Shown here: positions 1 through 6,737 of the stretch, one piece after another
Layout of the letters: each line of letters starts with the position of its first letter
Position numbering within the stretch: position 1 is the first letter of the stretch
Source of the DNA: a virus
Strand: one strand, 5' to 3'
Length of the DNA: 24,194 bases
Virus record (IMG/VR): IMGVR_UViG_3300042691_021656
Coordinates: 1 to 24,194 of that record
Notes under the pieces: model-generated
The model's input: only the letters and a program-made list of their open reading frames with translations
Databases searched by the model: none
Told to the model about the DNA's origin: nothing
Made by a program: the position numbers and the translations under genes

Positions 1-848
1 GCAAGCCCCTGCGGAAGCCGCTAACCAAAAGCGTAAAGGCCCCGAAGCGAGACGGGCTCTGGCAAGTGCTCGTGATCGCGGACACGCACTTCGCCAAGTA
101 CGCCTGGCGGGAAACCACTGGCGGCGATGACTATGACCTGACGATCGCCGAGCGGCTCGTGGGCGAAGCGACTGAAGAGCTCCTGGCGATGGGCGACACG
201 TACAAGCCCGTGCGCCGCACCATTGCCCTGCTCGGGGATCTCTTCCACTACGACACGCCTGCGGGCACGACCACCAGCGGCACGCCGCTCGAGCGCGACG
301 GCCGGCTACAGAAGATGATTCAAGTCGGATGCGATTCGCTGCTCGGTGCCATTGAGCGATCGGCAGCCACGGTGCCCACCGACGTGACGATCGTGAACGG
401 CAACCACGACGAAACGCTGACCTGGGCGTTTCAGCGGATCATGCAGGAGCGTTTTAGGAACGACCGCCGCGTGCGGATCGACGGGCGGTACACGGGCAGG
501 CAGTACGTGACGCACGGCCGCAACCTTCTCGGCTTCGTGCATGGGCACAGGGCAAAGCGGAAGCTGCCGCAGATCATGGCCCTGGAGGCTGCCGCCGATT
601 GGAGCCAGTGCCCGTATCGGGAGTGGCACACGGGGCACTTCCACTCTCAGGCAGCCGAGTGGCAACGCCCGATCGAAACGCTCGACGGCGTGATCGTGCG
701 GACGGCCCCGGCACTCTGCCCGCCGGATGACTGGCACAGCGTGAACGGATTCATCGGCAGTAGACAGGCATGCGAAACATTCATCTACAGCCCAGAGGGA
801 GGGCTGACGGCCATGCACGTTTCAAGACTTCAGAAAGGGACTACATGA
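1..848 (+). CDS. Metallophosphoesterase, 5'-truncated by window edge
   Basis: Calcineurin-like metallophosphoesterase. Seen: the metal-binding motifs in family order, ADTH near the N-terminus, LLGDLFHYD, GNHD, GHR and finally GHFH. Such enzymes hydrolyse phosphomono- or diesters using two metal ions; the substrate here is unknown. A GTG at position 66 would give 260 residues, but it would start only five residues before the ADTH motif. The frame is open to the window edge and reads plausibly upstream (KRDGLWQVLVIADTH), so the true start probably lies before the window. The stop (TGA 846-848) overlaps the ATG of the next gene at 845, indicating translational coupling. A phage nuclease or phosphatase role is inference; SbcD-like nucleases share this fold but are larger. 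Confidence 0.85.
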   Translation, partial: KPLRKPLTKSVKAPKRDGLWQVLVIADTHFAKYAWRETTGGDDYDLTIAERLVGEATEELLAMGDTYKPVRRTIALLGDLFHYDTPAGTTTSGTPLERDGRLQKMIQVGCDSLLGAIERSAATVPTDVTIVNGNHDETLTWAFQRIMQERFRNDRRVRIDGRYTGRQYVTHGRNLLGFVHGHRAKRKLPQIMALEAAADWSQCPYREWHTGHFHSQAAEWQRPIETLDGVIVRTAPALCPPDDWHSVNGFIGSRQACETFIYSPEGGLTAMHVSRLQKGTT

Positions 849-1213
849 CAGCGGCGTATTGTGAAGGGCGATGCCTCGGCGACTCGCTCCTGGCGGAAGA
901 CGTTCACCCGACGAGCCAGGCGTTCTTCGATTTGCTCGACAGGATGAAGGCTCTTCATTCCAGCAAGAGCCGGGATTACGGGAGCGAACACGACCCGCTG
1001 GCGAACATCAGAAACGGTGCCCTGTTCGTGGGCATTGAGCCTTGGAAGGGTGCAATGGTCAGGCTCTCGGACAAGGTGACGCGGCTGGCCACGTTCAATC
1101 GCACGGGCCGCCTCGAGCACGAAGGCGTCGAAGACAATCTTATGGACCTGGCGTCGTACGCTCTCTTAGCCCTGCTGCTCTATCGGGAGGAGCACCTTGG
1201 AAAAGCTGAGTGA
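845..1213 (+). CDS. DUF1599-like (nucleotide modification-associated) protein
   Basis: Protein of 122 residues when started at ATG 845, which overlaps the stop of the upstream gene as ATGA. Upstream in-frame codons from 770 lie inside the phosphoesterase gene and are not needed. Seen: a conserved-looking block at residues 44-58 (DYG...DPLANIRN), then GIEPWKGAMVRLSDKVTRL and an acidic EDNLMDLASYALLALL helix near the C-terminus. This arrangement resembles the DUF1599 family of phage proteins, which I recall being linked to nucleotide modification and to all-alpha MazG-like folds. That assignment is from memory of the motif pattern. Enzymatic activity is not demonstrated. Coupled genes on both sides suggest one transcript with the phosphoesterase. 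Confidence 0.62.
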   Translation: MTAAYCEGRCLGDSLLAEDVHPTSQAFFDLLDRMKALHSSKSRDYGSEHDPLANIRNGALFVGIEPWKGAMVRLSDKVTRLATFNRTGRLEHEGVEDNLMDLASYALLALLLYREEHLGKAE

Positions 1214-1376
1214 CGCCTACCTGCAGCAATGCGAATGGGACGCACGCAAGTTCTCTGGCTGCTGGGACCAGGGCACGAGCGGCACGCTTGCGGCCCACGT
1301 CATGCGTCTGCTCGCCGAGCTCAGCCGCACGAAGGGCGACCTGGCCGTGGAGCGGGCGCGGCGTGTGGACTCATGA
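1197..1376 (+). CDS. Small hypothetical protein, 59 residues
   Basis: Short open frame starting at TTG 1197 (MEKLSDAYLQQCEWDARKF...) and ending at TGA 1374-1376. A strong GGGAGG sequence sits about 6 nt before the TTG, and the start lies inside the last codons of the DUF1599-like gene. The translation is amphipathic and charged with three cysteines and shows no recognisable domain. The C-terminal half is predicted helical (RLLAELSRTKGDLAVERARR). It is the last + strand gene before the convergent integrase block. The good ribosome-binding site and overlap make it likely real; function unknown. Confidence 0.5.
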   Translation: MEKLSDAYLQQCEWDARKFSGCWDQGTSGTLAAHVMRLLAELSRTKGDLAVERARRVDS

Positions 1377-1391
1377 GCCGGGCGGCGGGTA

Positions 1392-1429
1392 GAGGCGGCG
1401 CAGGGTCTCCCTTTCCCCCGCGTCGCCTC
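1392..1429. terminator. Stem-loop between convergent genes, candidate bidirectional terminator
   Basis: Bases 1392-1401 and 1420-1429 pair over 10 bp (GAGGCGGCGC with GCGTCGCCTC, one G-U pair). A smaller AGGG-TCT-CCCT hairpin sits in the loop. It lies between the + strand gene ending at 1376 and the - strand gene ending at 1445, where a shared terminator is expected. No U-tract follows on either strand, so it is not a canonical intrinsic terminator. Confidence 0.4.
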
Positions 1430-1444
1430 CCCGCTTGCTCGGGC

Positions 1445-1810
1445 TCAGTCGCCTTTGTTCCAGCCGTTCCAGAATGCACTCTTCCACTGCGTCTTAAATC
1501 CCAGCCCTCCGTTGTCTCCAAGTTCGTTGGCTGCCCGTCGAGCAAGTGCATCCACCTCATCCGAGCTTGGCTTCACGGCTCCAAGCTTGGCCATGGTGTA
1601 GCCCTTAGTGAAGGCGTGCCGAACTATTTTCTGGCCGCTTTCATCAGGGCTTTTCTTGGCCAGCTTTTGATCGGCCCTTGCTGCCTTTGCCCGCTCGCGC
1701 GCCGCCTTCATGCCTTCTGGGTCGAGCACGGTTAGGGCAACTGTCAGCACGCACAGCAGCGCAAACCCTATGCCCGCCGCAGCTGCACAACGAATCAAGA
1801 TTCTCTTCAT
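1445..1810 (-). CDS. Small membrane-anchored hypothetical protein
   Basis: Protein of 121 residues. Start chosen at ATG 1808-1810 (MKRILIRC...) because GGAGG lies about 7 nt upstream; the frame stays open beyond it, but the longer version lacks a good start site. Seen: basic N-terminus, one hydrophobic segment at roughly residues 8-28, then a Lys/Ala/Arg-rich stretch likely helical, and a C-terminal soluble part ending WKSAFWNGWNKGD. No family recognised. It lies downstream of the integrase on the same strand, 88 bp away, a position often occupied by lysogeny-expressed accessory genes. A role in lysogenic conversion or superinfection exclusion is only a guess. Confidence 0.6.
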   Translation of the reverse strand: MKRILIRCAAAAGIGFALLCVLTVALTVLDPEGMKAARERAKAARADQKLAKKSPDESGQKIVRHAFTKGYTMAKLGAVKPSSDEVDALARRAANELGDNGGLGFKTQWKSAFWNGWNKGD

Positions 1811-1898
1811 CGCTTGTCCTCCGTTTGGGGTATGACACGCTACGCCAGGGGGCTGGCCAGAAAAACTGCACAGGCGTTCAAGTAGATGGGTTGTTCCA

Positions 1899-2786
1899 TC
1901 AGCCAAGGTCGAGAGGTGGCAGGAAGTCCAAGGCCGACGCCTCGCCCACGATCTTTGGATCAAGGTAGTGATCCCGCGTGGTCTTTGAGTCTTTGTGCGT
2001 CAGGAACTCCGTGGCATCCCCTCCGGCTGCCTTCAGGTAGGAGCCGGCCGCCTTGCGGATTGCATGGAATCCCCTCGGCTTTACGCCCGCCGACCGGCAG
2101 ATGTACCGAATACGCTGGTAGATGGAGTTCGCGGCCCTGTGGTCTGTCCAGGGCCACACAAGATCGTCAGAGGCTCGCCGCCCGGCCTGGAGCATCGACG
2201 CCAGCTGCGGCGTGATCGCCCGTGTAATCGTTCGCCCGAGCCCCTTGCGGTGCTCCGAGAGAAACGTGATCGTGTGGCGGGCGGTGTCCACCTGCTCCCA
2301 CCTTGTCTCGAGGTGCGACCCGATCCGCTCGCCCGTGTACCAGTTCGACATCAGCAGCGTGGTCCAGAACCACGGAGCCGGGCACGGGCCGATGAGCCCT
2401 GACCGCCGCCTGGCCTGCTGCACCATGCGGCTGATCTCTTCCACCGTGTAGGCAGACGGCGAGCGGTGGGGCACCCTGACGATGCCACGCGGCAGGTCTG
2501 GGAACACCTCCACGAGCCGCTTGCGAGCGGCAGCATTCCACAGGCTGACCAGGTGGGCCTTGTCCTTGGCCACGCTGGCAGCGGCACAGATCCGCCCACG
2601 GTGCGGCGTGACGGCCCGCCACCGCAGGAACTTGCCGATGGTCAAATCGTCAAAATCCGCGAGTTCCGGCTCGCGCCCGAGAAAGTCCCGCAGCCGGTCG
2701 ATAGAGTGTCCGAAGATCTCGACGGTGCGAGGCTTCAGGTTGTGGAGCACGGCGTAGCGGTCGTTCAGAAAGTCCCTCAACAGCAT
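1899..2786 (-). CDS. int: Tyrosine-family site-specific integrase
   Basis: Phage integrase of 295 residues, which would recombine attP with the host attB. Start set at ATG 2784-2786 because GGGAGG is 7 nt upstream; a 323-residue version is possible but has no comparable site. Seen: N-terminal SAM-like core-binding region (LKPRTVEIFGHSIDRLRDFLG) and a catalytic domain with Arg154 (YTGERIGSHLE), Lys181 (SEHRKG), His241 and Arg244 (FHAIRK), His264 (THKDS) and nucleophile Tyr274 (RDHYLDP). The full catalytic set is present, so it is probably active. It is transcribed away from the excisionase-like gene, the usual divergent or opposed int/xis arrangement. Confidence 0.93.
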   Translation of the reverse strand: MLLRDFLNDRYAVLHNLKPRTVEIFGHSIDRLRDFLGREPELADFDDLTIGKFLRWRAVTPHRGRICAAASVAKDKAHLVSLWNAAARKRLVEVFPDLPRGIVRVPHRSPSAYTVEEISRMVQQARRRSGLIGPCPAPWFWTTLLMSNWYTGERIGSHLETRWEQVDTARHTITFLSEHRKGLGRTITRAITPQLASMLQAGRRASDDLVWPWTDHRAANSIYQRIRYICRSAGVKPRGFHAIRKAAGSYLKAAGGDATEFLTHKDSKTTRDHYLDPKIVGEASALDFLPPLDLG

Positions 2787-2947
2787 TTCAAATCCTCCCT
2801 TTTGAATGCGGAGTGTAGCATGGTGTACAAACGTACAACCACCATGCCCTCCGCTGGTTGGTCTGTTCACTATGCTACGGGAGGCAGGCGCCAGCCGGCA
2901 AATCTGCGCAGGCTTGGTGAAATACAGCGGCCTGCGGCTGCCGTAGA

Positions 2948-2975
2948 TTGACTACCTACCGACTATCGGTAGTAT
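2948..2975 (+). promoter_or_regulatory. Promoter with nested 17-bp palindromic operator
   Basis: TTGACT at 2948-2953 and TAGTAT at 2970-2975, spaced 16 bp, form a sigma70-like promoter. Inside lies the perfect palindrome CTACCG-ACTAT-CGGTAG at 2956-2972, covering most of the spacer and the first half of the -10 box. A protein bound there would block RNA polymerase. Predicted transcription would start around 2981-2984, just before the small HTH gene. Confidence 0.6.
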
Positions 2976-2991
2976 GGGATGGATGGTCGCA

Positions 2992-3249
2992 ATGCCCTGC
3001 AACATCGACGGCGTGGAATACCTCACGATCTCTGAGGCCGTGGACTACATGGGCTGCACCGATGGGTGGGTGCGGATGCTCTGCCGCGAGGGCAAGCTCG
3101 AAAGCCGCCTGCTCGGGCAGCGGATGCGGCTCGTCAGGAAGAGCTCTGCAACGCACGTCCGCGACGCCCTGACCACCAGGGCCAACGCCAAGCGGCACCT
3201 GGCCAAGCGTCCTGCCGCCAAGCGCAAGAAGGCGAAGCGGAAGAAGTAG
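2992..3249 (+). CDS. Small HTH protein, excisionase/MerR-like
   Basis: Protein of 85 residues from ATG 2992, or 91 from ATG 2974. I prefer 2992 because 2974 falls inside the predicted -10 element; neither has a strong Shine-Dalgarno site (GGATGG precedes 2992). Seen: YLTISEAVDYMGCTDGWVRML is a winged-helix/HTH of the MerR-like excisionase type, followed by CREGKLESRLLGQRMRLV (wing), and a very basic Lys/Arg/Ala tail over the last 25 residues. Its promoter contains an operator-like palindrome, so autoregulation is plausible. It could be the excisionase partner of the integrase, the switch repressor, or both; the sequence does not decide. Confidence 0.75.
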   Translation: MPCNIDGVEYLTISEAVDYMGCTDGWVRMLCREGKLESRLLGQRMRLVRKSSATHVRDALTTRANAKRHLAKRPAAKRKKAKRKK

Positions 3250-3295
3250 CGTTTTCCCCGGCTGACACGCAGCCAAAAAAATCTTTCTAACCCTC

Positions 3296-3324
3296 TTGAC
3301 GCCCAACTACCGATAGCCTACAGT
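3296..3324 (+). promoter_or_regulatory. Promoter with operator half-site
   Basis: TTGACG at 3296-3301 and TACAGT at 3319-3324, spaced 17 bp, preceded by an A/T-rich stretch (3275-3290) that could act as an UP element. A CTACCG half-site at 3307-3312, followed by ATAGC and CTACAG, occupies the same position between the boxes as the full palindrome at 2956. It probably drives the 47-residue gene at 3402, leaving a leader of about 70 nt. Confidence 0.5.
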
Positions 3325-3401
3325 ACGCAAGTGGTGGGGCCACCCGGCCTGCCGACAGCTGCAAAACGGGTGGCACTTCTTTCACCGTCACGGAGGACAC
3401 A

Positions 3402-3545
3402 ATGCCACGCACCTGGAACGCCGCGATCCACTCGCTGCTCTGCATCCGCCTCGGCCAAGAGCTGGGCACTTCGAGCGAGCTGGCGCAGACCATCGCTCAC
3501 AGCATCGACTTTGCCGTGGGCACACTCGCCAGAATTTTGGGTTGA
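3402..3545 (+). CDS. Small hypothetical protein, 47 residues
   Basis: Open frame from ATG 3402 (MPRTWNAAIHSLLCIRLGQELG...) to TGA 3543-3545, preceded by GGAGG about 6 nt upstream and by its own promoter-like element. The product is short and helical (RLGQELGTSSELAQTIAHSIDFAVGTLARIL). No family recognised. It lies inside the operator-rich control region, so a regulatory role is possible. Its stop codon overlaps the -35 box of the next promoter-like element. Confidence 0.5.
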   Translation: MPRTWNAAIHSLLCIRLGQELGTSSELAQTIAHSIDFAVGTLARILG

Positions 3546-3588
3546 CGAACTACCGCTAGTCGGTAGCCTACCTACCGCTAGCCATCAC
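3542..3588 (+). promoter_or_regulatory. Operator pair and -35-like element
   Basis: TTGACG at 3542-3547 is followed 8 bp from its start, as at 2948, by a second full palindrome CTACCG-CTAGT-CGGTAG (3550-3566). A CTACCG-CTAGC half-site lies at 3572-3588. The possible -10 box (TAGCCT, 3564-3569) is poor. The sequence CTACCTACCG is shared with the site at 2952. These look like tandem binding sites for one repressor. Confidence 0.5.
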
Positions 3589-3634
3589 GCAAAAGCCCTG
3601 CACCGCACAAACAAAAAATTCATGATTCGGTTGA

Positions 3635-3662
3635 TTGACTCCCAAGTGAACATGCGTATATT
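3635..3662 (+). promoter_or_regulatory. Strong sigma70-like promoter for the early operon
   Basis: TTGACT (3635-3640) and TATATT (3657-3662) are separated by 16 bp in a locally A/T-rich stretch, the best promoter-like match I found in the window. It precedes an AAAGGAG ribosome-binding site and ATG 3688. It likely starts the early transcript carrying the recombination and replication genes. The operator cluster lies 47-85 bp upstream, where a regulator might act as repressor or activator. Confidence 0.6.
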
Positions 3663-3687
3663 CCCCAACCCAAAGGAGAAGACCCCC

Positions 3688-3906
3688 ATGCAAAGCCCTC
3701 ACGAAAACGAGTACGCCGCCGCAGTCGCCGGCATGAACGAAATCTACGGCACGGCAAAGAGCCTGCCCGCCATTGGCGACTTCGTCTCGGGCTGCACCTG
3801 CGGCAAGCGGTGGTCTGGCCACGTGATGACCGCCGAGCCCGGCCGCCTGGCCATCGAGGTCAGCGGCGCGTGGATCGTGGTGAACCCGGAGGACATCACG
3901 CACTGA
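3688..3906 (+). CDS. Hypothetical early protein, 72 residues
   Basis: Starts at ATG 3688 (MQSPHENEYAAAVAGMNEIYG...), the first ATG after the strong promoter, with AAAGGAG about 9 nt upstream. The longer frame back to 3331 crosses the control region and is not supported. Seen: a helical N-terminal half and a small beta-rich C-terminal half with a CTCGKRWSG segment and GRLAIEVSGAWIVVNPEDI. No family recognised. First gene of the predicted early operon and upstream of recT; function unknown. Confidence 0.6.
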   Translation: MQSPHENEYAAAVAGMNEIYGTAKSLPAIGDFVSGCTCGKRWSGHVMTAEPGRLAIEVSGAWIVVNPEDITH

Positions 3907-3916
3907 GACACAGGAG

Positions 3917-3981
3917 CCCGGCGGAGCCGGGATTGCCCAGGAAGGGATCGCCCCGGCAAGGCAGGACGCGGAGCCGGGATT
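3917..3981 (+). repeat. Hairpin and 14-bp direct repeat in the recT leader
   Basis: GCGGAGCCGGGATT occurs at 3921-3934 and again at 3968-3981, 47 bp apart, in the gap between the 72-residue gene and recT. The first copy is part of a perfect hairpin, CCCGGC-GGA-GCCGGG, at 3917-3931. No U-tract follows. It may be an RNA control element or a small duplication. Confidence 0.45.
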
Positions 3982-4007
3982 TCACATCGCAGAAAGGGAC
4001 GCGAAAG

Positions 4008-4673
4008 ATGACCACGCAGATTGCAAACACGCAGGACCGCAAGAGCATCCTGCTTTCGATGGCCACGAGATTCGGCATGGAGCCCGCTGCCTTCGAGCAG
4101 ACGGTGCGGGCCACCTGCGGCTGCGACAAGGCGACGAAGGAGCAATTCGCTGCCTTCCTGCTCGTCGCCAACGAGTACGGCCTGAACCCCGTCACGAAGG
4201 AAATCTACGCCTTCCCGACTCGGGGCGGCGGCATCCAGCCCATCGTCGGCATCGACGGGTGGATGACAATGGCCAACAACCACCCGGCCTACGACGGCAT
4301 CACGTTCGTGGATCGGCTGGGCGATGACGGGCAGCTGCTCGCCATCACGGCCCAGGTGCATCGCAAGGACCGCAGCCATCCCGTCGAAGTCACGGAGTAC
4401 CTGGCCGAGTGCAAGCAGGGCACGGACCCGTGGAAAAAGTGGCCCGCTCGCATGCTTCGGCACAAGGCCGCCATTCAGGCGATCCGCTACGCCTTCGGCT
4501 TCAGCGGCATCGTGGACCCCGACGAGGCCGACCGCATGCGGCCCAGCGTGAACGTGGCCGTGAACGTGCAGCAGGCCCGCCAGCAGGTTGCACGGATCAC
4601 CCACGTGGACGCCGTGGACTCGGACGTGGAGCACTTCGACGCAGCTGAGATTGAAGCGGAGGCCCGAGCATGA
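4008..4673 (+). CDS. recT: RecT/Bet-family single-strand annealing protein
   Basis: Phage annealase of 221 residues that would bind single-stranded DNA and anneal complementary strands during recombination. Start chosen at ATG 4008, with GAAAGG-type ribosome-binding sequence upstream. Seen: the typical core NPVTKEIYAFPTRGGGIQPIVGIDGW at about residues 57-85, then ITFVDRLGDDGQ, WPARMLRHKAAIQAIRYAFGFSGIVDPDEADRM. It is shorter than lambda Bet (about 261) or RecT (about 269), mainly in the C-terminal tail. No exonuclease partner of the RecE or lambda Exo type is visible nearby. The stop overlaps the next ATG as ATGA. Confidence 0.88.
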   Translation: MTTQIANTQDRKSILLSMATRFGMEPAAFEQTVRATCGCDKATKEQFAAFLLVANEYGLNPVTKEIYAFPTRGGGIQPIVGIDGWMTMANNHPAYDGITFVDRLGDDGQLLAITAQVHRKDRSHPVEVTEYLAECKQGTDPWKKWPARMLRHKAAIQAIRYAFGFSGIVDPDEADRMRPSVNVAVNVQQARQQVARITHVDAVDSDVEHFDAAEIEAEARA

Positions 4674-4933
4674 GCCCCGACATCGAGCCCGATGAGGACC
4701 GCATGCAGACACAGCGGCGCGAGTGGAAGCGCCTCGATGACCTGGCCGCTGAGATCGCATCAGAGCGGGCGAACATGGAAACGGACCTTGGGAAGGTGCT
4801 CGAGCCGAAGACGCCGCCCAGGCCCGAGCTGGTGATCAAGCCTGGCTATCAGCACGCTCGTCGTGCCTACGAGCTCGGCATGGATGACGAGTACAGCAAC
4901 GCAATGAAAGCCCGCTACGGCGGGGAATGGTAG
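4670..4933 (+). CDS. Hypothetical protein downstream of recT
   Basis: Protein of 87 residues starting at ATG 4670, overlapping the recT stop. Seen: highly charged, helical N-terminal two-thirds (MQTQRREWKRLDDLAAEIASERANME) likely forming a coiled coil, then a Pro-rich linker and YQHARRAYELGMDDEYSNAMKARYGGEW. No enzyme motif and no family recognised. Translational coupling to recT suggests it is made with the annealase and might assist it, but this is inference. Confidence 0.6.
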   Translation: MSPDIEPDEDRMQTQRREWKRLDDLAAEIASERANMETDLGKVLEPKTPPRPELVIKPGYQHARRAYELGMDDEYSNAMKARYGGEW

Positions 4934-5015
4934 CGAACACCACCCGGCACAGCCCTTGCCGAAGCGCTGCCCAAGGCGCATGGGCCAACACACCACCAAA
5001 GGGAAGGAGCCTTTT

Positions 5016-5522
5016 ATGCGTGAGAAACACGCTTTTGTTTATTCGACAAGAAACGAGCTGCTGATTGCGTTTGGGTATCGCACCTACAAGCAGTACCTGA
5101 AATCAGACGAATGGAAGGCTATTCGCCAAAGAGTATTCCAGCAGTACTCGGAGTGCATCTGTTGCGACCGTGCTGCTGAGGTTGTGCATCACGTCAAGTA
5201 CGACTCAGCAACTCTTCTCGGCTTGCACACGCTGAACCTTGCGCCGCTGTGCCGTTCTTGCCATGAGCGGATGGAGATTGACGAGTCCGGTGAAAAGGGT
5301 TCCTTGGCTCGCGCTAACACGCTCATGCTTGATATGGCACGCAAGAAAAACCCAAAGCAAGAGTGGCTTCTTCGGTTTTACCGTGATCGAAAGCCTTGGA
5401 AATCAAAGCGGCAAGTTGACAACTCAGCCCGCAAAGCGGCCTGGCACAGGCGAACGGAAGAGAAGCAAGAAGTTCCACGCGATTACGCAGGCGTTTTCTG
5501 GATTAGGGCACGGAGGCGCTAG
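5016..5522 (+). CDS. HNH endonuclease-like protein
   Basis: Protein of 168 residues. Start ATG 5016 has AAGGAG 7 nt upstream; the longer frame from TTG 4956 overlaps an untranslated leader and is less likely. Seen: Zn-binding CICC at about residues 46-49 with CRSC near residue 87, framing VVHHVKYD and LAPLCRSCHERM, the HNH betabeta-alpha-Me pattern (His-His...Asn...His). The basic C-terminal part (KSKRQVDNSARKAAWHRR) could bind DNA. The gene is visibly less GC-rich than its neighbours, with codons such as TTT, ATT and AAA, hinting at separate acquisition. It could be a free-standing homing-type nuclease or a phage DNA-processing nuclease. Confidence 0.78.
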   Translation: MREKHAFVYSTRNELLIAFGYRTYKQYLKSDEWKAIRQRVFQQYSECICCDRAAEVVHHVKYDSATLLGLHTLNLAPLCRSCHERMEIDESGEKGSLARANTLMLDMARKKNPKQEWLLRFYRDRKPWKSKRQVDNSARKAAWHRRTEEKQEVPRDYAGVFWIRARRR

Positions 5523-5524
5523 TA

Positions 5525-5830
5525 ATGAGCAACGACCACTACATGCCAGCGCTCGACACGCTGCCGCTGTTTCGACGCACCGACCCGGTGACGAGCAAGG
5601 CCGCAGCCGCTGACGCGAAGACGTTTAGGGGCGAGCACCACGCGGCGATCCTCGAGGCGCTGAGCCAAGGCCCGGCCGGGGCCAGTGGCATCGCGGCACG
5701 GTGCGGCCTGCTCGCCCACCAGGTCAACAAGCGGATACACGAGCTCGCCAAGTGCGGGCGGATTGTGGCCACGGGCGAGATCGTCGCCAGCGCGAGCGGG
5801 CGCGGGGAACGGGAATGGAGGGTGGCGTAA
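5525..5830 (+). CDS. Winged-helix DNA-binding protein
   Basis: Protein of 101 residues from ATG 5525, 2 nt after the HNH stop, with GGAGG 8 nt upstream. Seen: TDPVTSKAAAADAKTFRGEHHAAILEALSQGPAGASGIAARCGLLAHQVNKRIHELAKCGRIVATGE, a common phage winged-helix pattern with the recognition helix in LLAHQVNKRIHEL and a C-terminal wing (GRGEREWRVA). Likely a small transcriptional or replication-associated regulator; target unknown. Confidence 0.7.
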   Translation: MSNDHYMPALDTLPLFRRTDPVTSKAAAADAKTFRGEHHAAILEALSQGPAGASGIAARCGLLAHQVNKRIHELAKCGRIVATGEIVASASGRGEREWRVA

Positions 5831-5908
5831 GCGGTGACAAGGATTGCCAGTCTGACTCAACGCGAGTCAGTGGCACGGTTGGTGAGTTTTTTTGTGAAAG
5901 GTTTGCAC

Positions 5909-6736
5909 ATGCGTTTGCATAAGCCTGACGTGAGGATGGTGGCAGTAGGAGACTTGATAGTTGATGAGGAGTATCAGCGCGAGGCTATCGCGGCCCATGT
6001 GGCCGGGATCGCTAAGAACTTCGATGAGGAGGCATTCGGTGTCATCGTCGCTGGCGAGCGGGATGATGGCAGCCTTCACCCGGTCGATGGCTTCCAGCGG
6101 CTGAATGCCGCGATGGAACGCGGCGTGGCTCATGTGCCGTGCCAGATCATCAAGAGTCGCGGCGCGGAGCATGAGGCCGAGTTGTTCGGCAAGCTCAACA
6201 AGCGTCGCGGATTGAGCACGCACCAGCTGTTTAAGGCTGACGTGTGCGCTGGAAAGCCGGATGCGGTCGCTGTCTACGAAGCGATCACTGAGGCTGGGCT
6301 GAATGTTCGCGGGATGAAGCCCAACGGCAGACGGCAGAGCATCGGCGGCGTCAAGCAGTGTCAGACCGCGTACCGCCGAATGGGTGGTGGCGAGACTGGC
6401 GCGGCTCACGTCACTGAAGTGCTGACGATGTTGCGTCGGACGTGGGGGCAAGAGCATCACGAGACTGCCTATCACTGCGCCGTGATCGGTGGGCTTGCGT
6501 TTTTCTTGCGTCGATTCGGGGACAACGTGGACCGAAAGCGGCTTCAAGGGCTGATGGAGCGGCAGTCGCCTAACTCGCTGATCGGAAATGGCGACACGTT
6601 CAAGATGATGAGTGGCACGACGCGTGATGAAGGCGTCGCTCGCGCTTTTCACAAGGTCTACAACGTCCGGCTCGGCTCAAAAGCCCTCGACTGGGACGAG
6701 AGTCGCGTCGACATCGCAGTGGAGGCTGTCGCCTGA
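5909..6736 (+). CDS. ParB-like nuclease-domain protein
   Basis: Protein of 275 residues from ATG 5909 (AAAGG upstream), or 300 from GTG 5834, which has no well-placed ribosome-binding site. Seen: VRMVAVGDLIVDEEYQREA at the N-terminus matches the ParB/Srx fold start, followed by FGVIVAGERDDGSLHPVDGFQRLNAAMERGVAHVPCQII, the usual 'value, dispensable-residue, GxQR, vPC' order. The C-terminal two-thirds is helical and unassigned (RRTWGQEHHETAYHCAVIGGLAFFLRRFGD). Such phage ParB-like proteins often sit beside DNA methyltransferases, as here. They are usually not plasmid partition proteins. Function is uncertain: DNA binding, nucleotide hydrolysis or modification control. Confidence 0.7.
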   Translation: MRLHKPDVRMVAVGDLIVDEEYQREAIAAHVAGIAKNFDEEAFGVIVAGERDDGSLHPVDGFQRLNAAMERGVAHVPCQIIKSRGAEHEAELFGKLNKRRGLSTHQLFKADVCAGKPDAVAVYEAITEAGLNVRGMKPNGRRQSIGGVKQCQTAYRRMGGGETGAAHVTEVLTMLRRTWGQEHHETAYHCAVIGGLAFFLRRFGDNVDRKRLQGLMERQSPNSLIGNGDTFKMMSGTTRDEGVARAFHKVYNVRLGSKALDWDESRVDIAVEAVA

Positions 6737-6737
6737 C

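Noticed and set aside
1844-1857. GCCAG-GGGG-CTGGC hairpin after the integrase as terminator or attP core
   Set aside because: No T-tract on either strand and no duplicate copy or tRNA-like sequence to support an attachment core.
2787-2870. Longer integrase start giving 323 residues
   Set aside because: The extra N-terminus crosses the control region and has no ribosome-binding site, whereas ATG 2784-2786 has GGGAGG.
3260-3290. GGCTG-ACACG-CAGCC hairpin followed by A7 as a terminator
   Set aside because: The run is A on the + strand, and on the - strand the stem is not followed by T; it fits better as an A/T-rich element before the 3296 promoter.
3744-4760. 338-residue open frame on the - strand
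   Set aside because: Antisense to recT and its neighbour, which have clear homology, overlaps and start sites.
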